A stretch of 26,077 nucleotides of DNA from Comamonadaceae bacterium. GTDB taxonomy: Bacteria > Pseudomonadota > Gammaproteobacteria > Burkholderiales > Burkholderiaceae_C. Location of the stretch: the NCBI GenBank assembly GCA_947458415.1, contig CANGZG010000006.1:1-26077 (forward strand), given 5' to 3'. The notes below the pieces were generated by a model. The model was not told the origin of the DNA. It saw only the letters and a program-made list of their open reading frames with translations, and did not search any database. Shown here in pieces: positions 23,839 through 26,077 of this stretch. The translations under genes were made by a program, and so were the position numbers. Position 1 is the stretch's first letter. Each line of letters begins with the position of its first letter.

Positions 23839-23860
23839 TTGGTATCTGACCCCAATTTCC
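23805..23860. repeat. REP/BIME-like palindrome with 26-bp perfect arms
   Basis: The arms 23805-23830 and 23835-23860 are perfect reverse complements separated by ACAG. Each arm carries the unit TTAATTGG-TATCTGAC-CCCAATT, with a small internal stem (AATTGG/CCAATT), in tail-to-tail orientation as in BIMEs. The same unit recurs with one change at 25036-25058, beyond the RAYT gene. The palindrome encodes the C-termini and both TAA stops of the two convergent flanking genes. There is no T-run, but such a long hairpin could still stop or stabilise transcripts from both sides. Confidence 0.9.
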
Positions 23861-24242
23861 CCAATTTCAACCGCATCAGGTCTGGCGTGACGTTTTGCCA
23901 GTCCGGGTCGTTGATCAGCGGGAAATCCCCGGCCAATGCCGCCTGGCACATGCGCTGCAAAGTTTCGGCGTGAGGCAACACGGTGCCCGCAAACCTGGCC
24001 TGACCTTGGGCATCGGCGATCAAAAGCGTTGGAAAATTTTCGATATCGAGATCGCCGAGCAAATCATCATGGTTCTCGATATCCACCCACACGAACTTAA
24101 CTTCGGGCCATTGCGACGCCAATTGCGCAAACACAGGCTGGTATTCACGGCAGGTGCCGCACCATTGTGCGCACAGGCAAAACACATGCATGGCAGGTCC
24201 CTGGGCGGGCGAGGACAACACTGACTTGGTCATGGTTCGCAT
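23835..24242 (-). CDS. Thioredoxin-like protein
   Basis: A 135-residue small thiol-redox protein. The thioredoxin fold is visible as MHVFCLCAQWCGTCREYQPVFAQLA with the redox pair Cys28/Cys31 (WCGTC), VKFVWVDIENHDDLLGDLDIENFPTLLIAD with the cis-Pro after the NF, and GTVLPHAETLQRM. No signal peptide is seen, so it is probably cytosolic. Starts at 24242 or 24233 are both possible. The final residues (about LGSDTN) and the stop come from the REP-like palindrome, so the original C-terminus was probably replaced. It is divergent from the RAYT gene, with 55 bp between. Whether it is an ancestral neighbour or travels with the transposase is open. Confidence 0.85.
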   Translation of the reverse strand: MRTMTKSVLSSPAQGPAMHVFCLCAQWCGTCREYQPVFAQLASQWPEVKFVWVDIENHDDLLGDLDIENFPTLLIADAQGQARFAGTVLPHAETLQRMCQAALAGDFPLINDPDWQNVTPDLMRLKLGKLGSDTN

Positions 24243-24297
24243 GATAACGGTGCACCCCTGACAAACCGCAGAACTCGGCTCGCATTACCATCGCCGC

Positions 24298-24996
24298 ATG
24301 GCCCGATTGCCCCGTCTCACATTGCCCGGTTACCCGCACCATGTCATCTTGCGCGGTAACAACCGGCAATTGATTTTCAAAGACAACGCCGATCGCCAAG
24401 CGTTTTTGGCATTGTTGGTCGGGCATTGTCAAAACCACCAAGTGGATTTGCATGCGTTTGTGTTGATGGACAACCATGTGCATGCGCTGGTGACACCGCA
24501 AGCAGACAAAGCCCTGTCCACCATGATGCAGCACGTGGGCCGCAGTTATGGGCGTTATTTCAATCAGCGACACGGGCGCACCGGCACCTTGTGGGAAGGG
24601 CGGTTTCGCAGCGCCTTGATTCAAACCGACCGTTATTTTTTGGCCTGCATGGTGTACATCGACCTCAATCCGGTGCGTGCCGGCATGGTGGCGCAGCCGC
24701 TGGACCACCCTTGGTCGAGTCACGCGCATTACGTTGGCGCACGACAAGACAGCTGGTTGGTGCCGCATCCGCTGTATTGGGCATTGGGCAACACGCCGTT
24801 TGCCAGAGAGCGTGCCTACGCGGACCTGGTTCAATCGGGTATTAACGAAAACGAAAAGCAGGTGCTCACATCGTCAGCATTGGGCGGCTGGGCCTTGGGC
24901 GAAGACGACTTCACCAAAGGCTTGCAGCCATTGACATCACGGCGGGTTCACAAGACCAAAGCGGGACGACCAGCCAGTGGTCAGACGCAAATTTGA
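24298..24996 (+). CDS. REP-associated tyrosine transposase (RAYT), IS200/IS605-like Y1 family
   Basis: An intact 232-residue single-strand transposase. It starts MARLPRLTLPGYPHHVILRGNNRQLIF, typical of RAYTs. The HUH motif is His60-Val61-His62 in MDNHVHALV, and the catalytic tyrosine is probably Tyr120 in VYIDLNPVRAG, preceded by the conserved GTLWEGRFRSALI. The C-terminal tail has the family's GRP motif (KAGRPASG). Enzymes of this group cut and join REP hairpins. The TGA stop at 24994-24996 falls inside a degenerate repeat unit. There is no Shine-Dalgarno before ATG 24298. Its neighbours are the matching repeats on both sides. Confidence 0.92.
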   Translation: MARLPRLTLPGYPHHVILRGNNRQLIFKDNADRQAFLALLVGHCQNHQVDLHAFVLMDNHVHALVTPQADKALSTMMQHVGRSYGRYFNQRHGRTGTLWEGRFRSALIQTDRYFLACMVYIDLNPVRAGMVAQPLDHPWSSHAHYVGARQDSWLVPHPLYWALGNTPFARERAYADLVQSGINENEKQVLTSSALGGWALGEDDFTKGLQPLTSRRVHKTKAGRPASGQTQI

Positions 24997-25010
24997 TCTG
25001 TCCCTAATTA
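24989..25010 (+). repeat. Degenerate REP-like unit overlapping the RAYT stop codon
   Basis: AAATTTGATCTGTCCCTAAT and the next two bases align to the intact unit at 25037-25059 with one gap and about three changes, keeping the ATCTG core and AATTA end. It contains the RAYT TGA. The similarity was judged by eye. Confidence 0.6.
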
Positions 25011-25033
25011 AATAACCAAATAATTTAATCAGG
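25003..25033. repeat. Imperfect AT-rich hairpin downstream of RAYT
   Basis: CCTAATTAAAT (25003-25013) pairs with ATTTAATCAGG (25023-25033), 10 of 11 positions, around a 9-nt loop. It lies between the degenerate and the intact repeat unit, giving a composite palindromic 3' flank for the transposase gene. Confidence 0.55.
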
Positions 25034-25035
25034 AT

Positions 25036-25059
25036 TTAATTGGGATCTGACCCCAATTA
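25036..25059 (+). repeat. REP-like unit, right-hand copy
   Basis: It differs at one position from the right arm of the 23805-23860 palindrome over 23 bases. By itself it folds as TAATTGGG / CCCAATTA around the loop ATCTGAC. It lies 7 bases before the candidate gltB promoter. Confidence 0.85.
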
Positions 25060-25065
25060 TTTTGT

Positions 25066-25094
25066 TTGGACATGCGGGTTTGCTCGACTATGCT
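25066..25094 (+). promoter_or_regulatory. Candidate gltB promoter
   Basis: TTGGAC (25066-25071) and TATGCT (25089-25094) are separated by 17 bases, 36 bases before the gltB start. Each box is only a partial match to the sigma-70 consensus. It begins directly after the REP-like repeat. Confidence 0.4.
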
Positions 25095-25130
25095 TACGCC
25101 CCTTGCACGATATTTCAAGAGGATGGCGAG

Positions 25131-26077
25131 ATGCAGCACGCTTTTACCGAGGGTTTGTACCAGTCCAACCAAGAGCATGATGCTTGCGGTGTGGGTTTTG
25201 TAGCGCACATCAAAGGCCAGAAAAGCCATGAGATCGTGGCCCAAGCTTTGAAAATTTTGGAAAACCTCGACCACCGTGGCGCTGTCGGTGCTGACAAATT
25301 GATGGGCGATGGTGCTGGCATTTTGATCCAGTTACCAGACGCGCTGTACCGCGAAGACATGGCGCGCCAAGGCGTGACATTGCCGGCATTCGGCGAGTAC
25401 GGTGTGGGCATGGTGTTCTTGCCCAAAGAAAGCGCATCACGTTTGGCGTGTGAACAAGAACTCGAGCGCGCCATCCGCGCAGAGGGGCAAGTGCTGTTGG
25501 GCTGGCGGGATGTGCCTGTGAACCAGGACATGCCGATGTCGCCGACCGTGCGCGCCAAAGAGCCGATGATTCGACAAGTGTTCATTGGGCGTGGCAACGA
25601 TGTCATCGTGCAAGACGCGCTCGAACGCAAGCTGTATGTGATTCGCAAAACCGCCAGCGCCGCCATCTCGCACCTCAACCTCAAGCACGGCAAAGAATAT
25701 TACGTGCCCAGCATGTCCAGCCGCACCGTCATCTACAAAGGTTTGTTGCTGGCGGACCAGGTCGGCACTTATTACAAAGATTTGCAAGACACACGCTGTG
25801 TCTCAGCGCTGGGTTTGGTGCACCAACGTTTTTCCACCAACACCTTCCCTGAGTGGCCGCTGGCCCACCCTTACCGTTATGTGGCGCACAACGGCGAGAT
25901 CAACACCGTCAAAGGCAACTACAACTGGATGAAAGCGCGTGAAGGCGTGATGTCTTCCGCCGTACTTGGTGCCGATTTGAAAAAGCTCTACCCCATCAGC
26001 TTCGCAGATCAGTCCGATACCGCCACGTTTGACAATTGCTTGGAACTGTTGACCATGGCCGGTTACCCGATCAGCCA
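25131..26077 (+). CDS. gltB: Glutamate synthase (NADPH) large subunit, N-terminal part (3' cut by window)
   Basis: An open frame of 315 residues running off the window. It is the class II glutamine amidotransferase domain of GltB, which releases ammonia from glutamine for glutamate synthesis. The catalytic cysteine is Cys19 in HDACGVGFVAHIKG, so the propeptide would be 18 residues, shorter than in Escherichia coli. Other signatures are LENLDHRGAVGADKLMGDGAGIL, VHQRFSTNTFPEWPLAHPYRYVAHNGEINTVKGN and DQSDTATFDN. ATG 25131 has AAGAGGA seven bases upstream. gltD would be expected beyond the window. Confidence 0.97.
   Translation, partial: MQHAFTEGLYQSNQEHDACGVGFVAHIKGQKSHEIVAQALKILENLDHRGAVGADKLMGDGAGILIQLPDALYREDMARQGVTLPAFGEYGVGMVFLPKESASRLACEQELERAIRAEGQVLLGWRDVPVNQDMPMSPTVRAKEPMIRQVFIGRGNDVIVQDALERKLYVIRKTASAAISHLNLKHGKEYYVPSMSSRTVIYKGLLLADQVGTYYKDLQDTRCVSALGLVHQRFSTNTFPEWPLAHPYRYVAHNGEINTVKGNYNWMKAREGVMSSAVLGADLKKLYPISFADQSDTATFDNCLELLTMAGYPIS

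Larger units (their letters stand above)
23835..25059. mobile_element. Putative REPtron-like unit: repeat - thioredoxin gene - RAYT gene - repeats
   Basis: A RAYT gene and one thioredoxin-like gene are bracketed by matching repeat units in the same orientation (23835-23857 and 25036-25058, 22 of 23 identical), with an inverted copy outside the left end and a degenerate copy at the RAYT stop. RAYTs are generally domesticated and act on REP/BIME sequences rather than moving as standard IS elements, so the boundaries are an inference. Confidence 0.45.

Noticed and set aside
23861..23880. T-rich tail making the palindrome at 23805-23860 a classical terminator
   Set aside because: The bases after either arm are mixed (CCAATTTC, or CAACAG on the other strand), so it is not a canonical rho-independent terminator.

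Overview
The window looks like a chromosomal segment from a betaproteobacterium of the order Burkholderiales, most likely Comamonadaceae-like. The family-level placement is inference from gene content and order (alkB/metK, tandem lpxL-type genes, engB next to a c4 cytochrome, msrPQ, lysA-lptM/cyaY, ponA/pilMNOPQ-aroKB, gltB) and from a strong preference for TTG leucine codons. No rRNA, tRNA or CRISPR array was seen. No gene-free stretch exceeds about 160 bases, so the genome is compact.

Left part (1-8.6 kb). The window opens inside a PQQ-dependent alcohol dehydrogenase. A rho-independent terminator follows, then a di-haem cytochrome c and an AlkB-type alkane monooxygenase, which together suggest alkane/alcohol oxidation. 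metK is convergent with alkB. Two LpxL/HtrB-family acyltransferases follow, convergent with a minus-strand run engB - epoxide-hydrolase-like gene - small methyltransferase. A second di-haem c4-type cytochrome diverges from engB and ends in a clear terminator.

Middle part (8.6-14.6 kb). This holds msrP-msrQ (periplasmic methionine sulfoxide repair), lysA with the small lipoprotein gene lptM, cyaY (frataxin), and the bifunctional penicillin-binding protein 1A gene, which diverges from the next block.

Pil/Hof block (14.6-21.7 kb). A tightly coupled run pilM-pilN-pilOP-pilQ-aroK-aroB-dgt-DUF1415 has ATGA stop/start overlaps at six of its seven junctions. The secretin operon is unusual. PilM is short, PilO and PilP are fused in one ORF, and PilQ has no AMIN domains. 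In size it resembles the HofMNOPQ/ComABCDE DNA-uptake type more than a full type IV pilus alignment complex.

Right part (21.7-26.1 kb). An AAA_14/DUF4143 ATPase sits behind an AT-rich leader with a perfect 11-bp inverted repeat touching its start codon, and overlaps a Methyltransf_32-type methyltransferase. Next comes a REP-like system: a perfect 26-bp-arm palindrome, a thioredoxin-like gene, an intact REP-associated tyrosine transposase (RAYT), and further copies of the same repeat. The repeat copies supply the stop codons of three genes. gltB begins just beyond the last copy and runs off the window.

The most noteworthy signals are the RAYT/REP arrangement with repeat-derived gene ends, the PilO-PilP fusion in a reduced secretin operon, and the palindromic leader of the DUF4143 ATPase.
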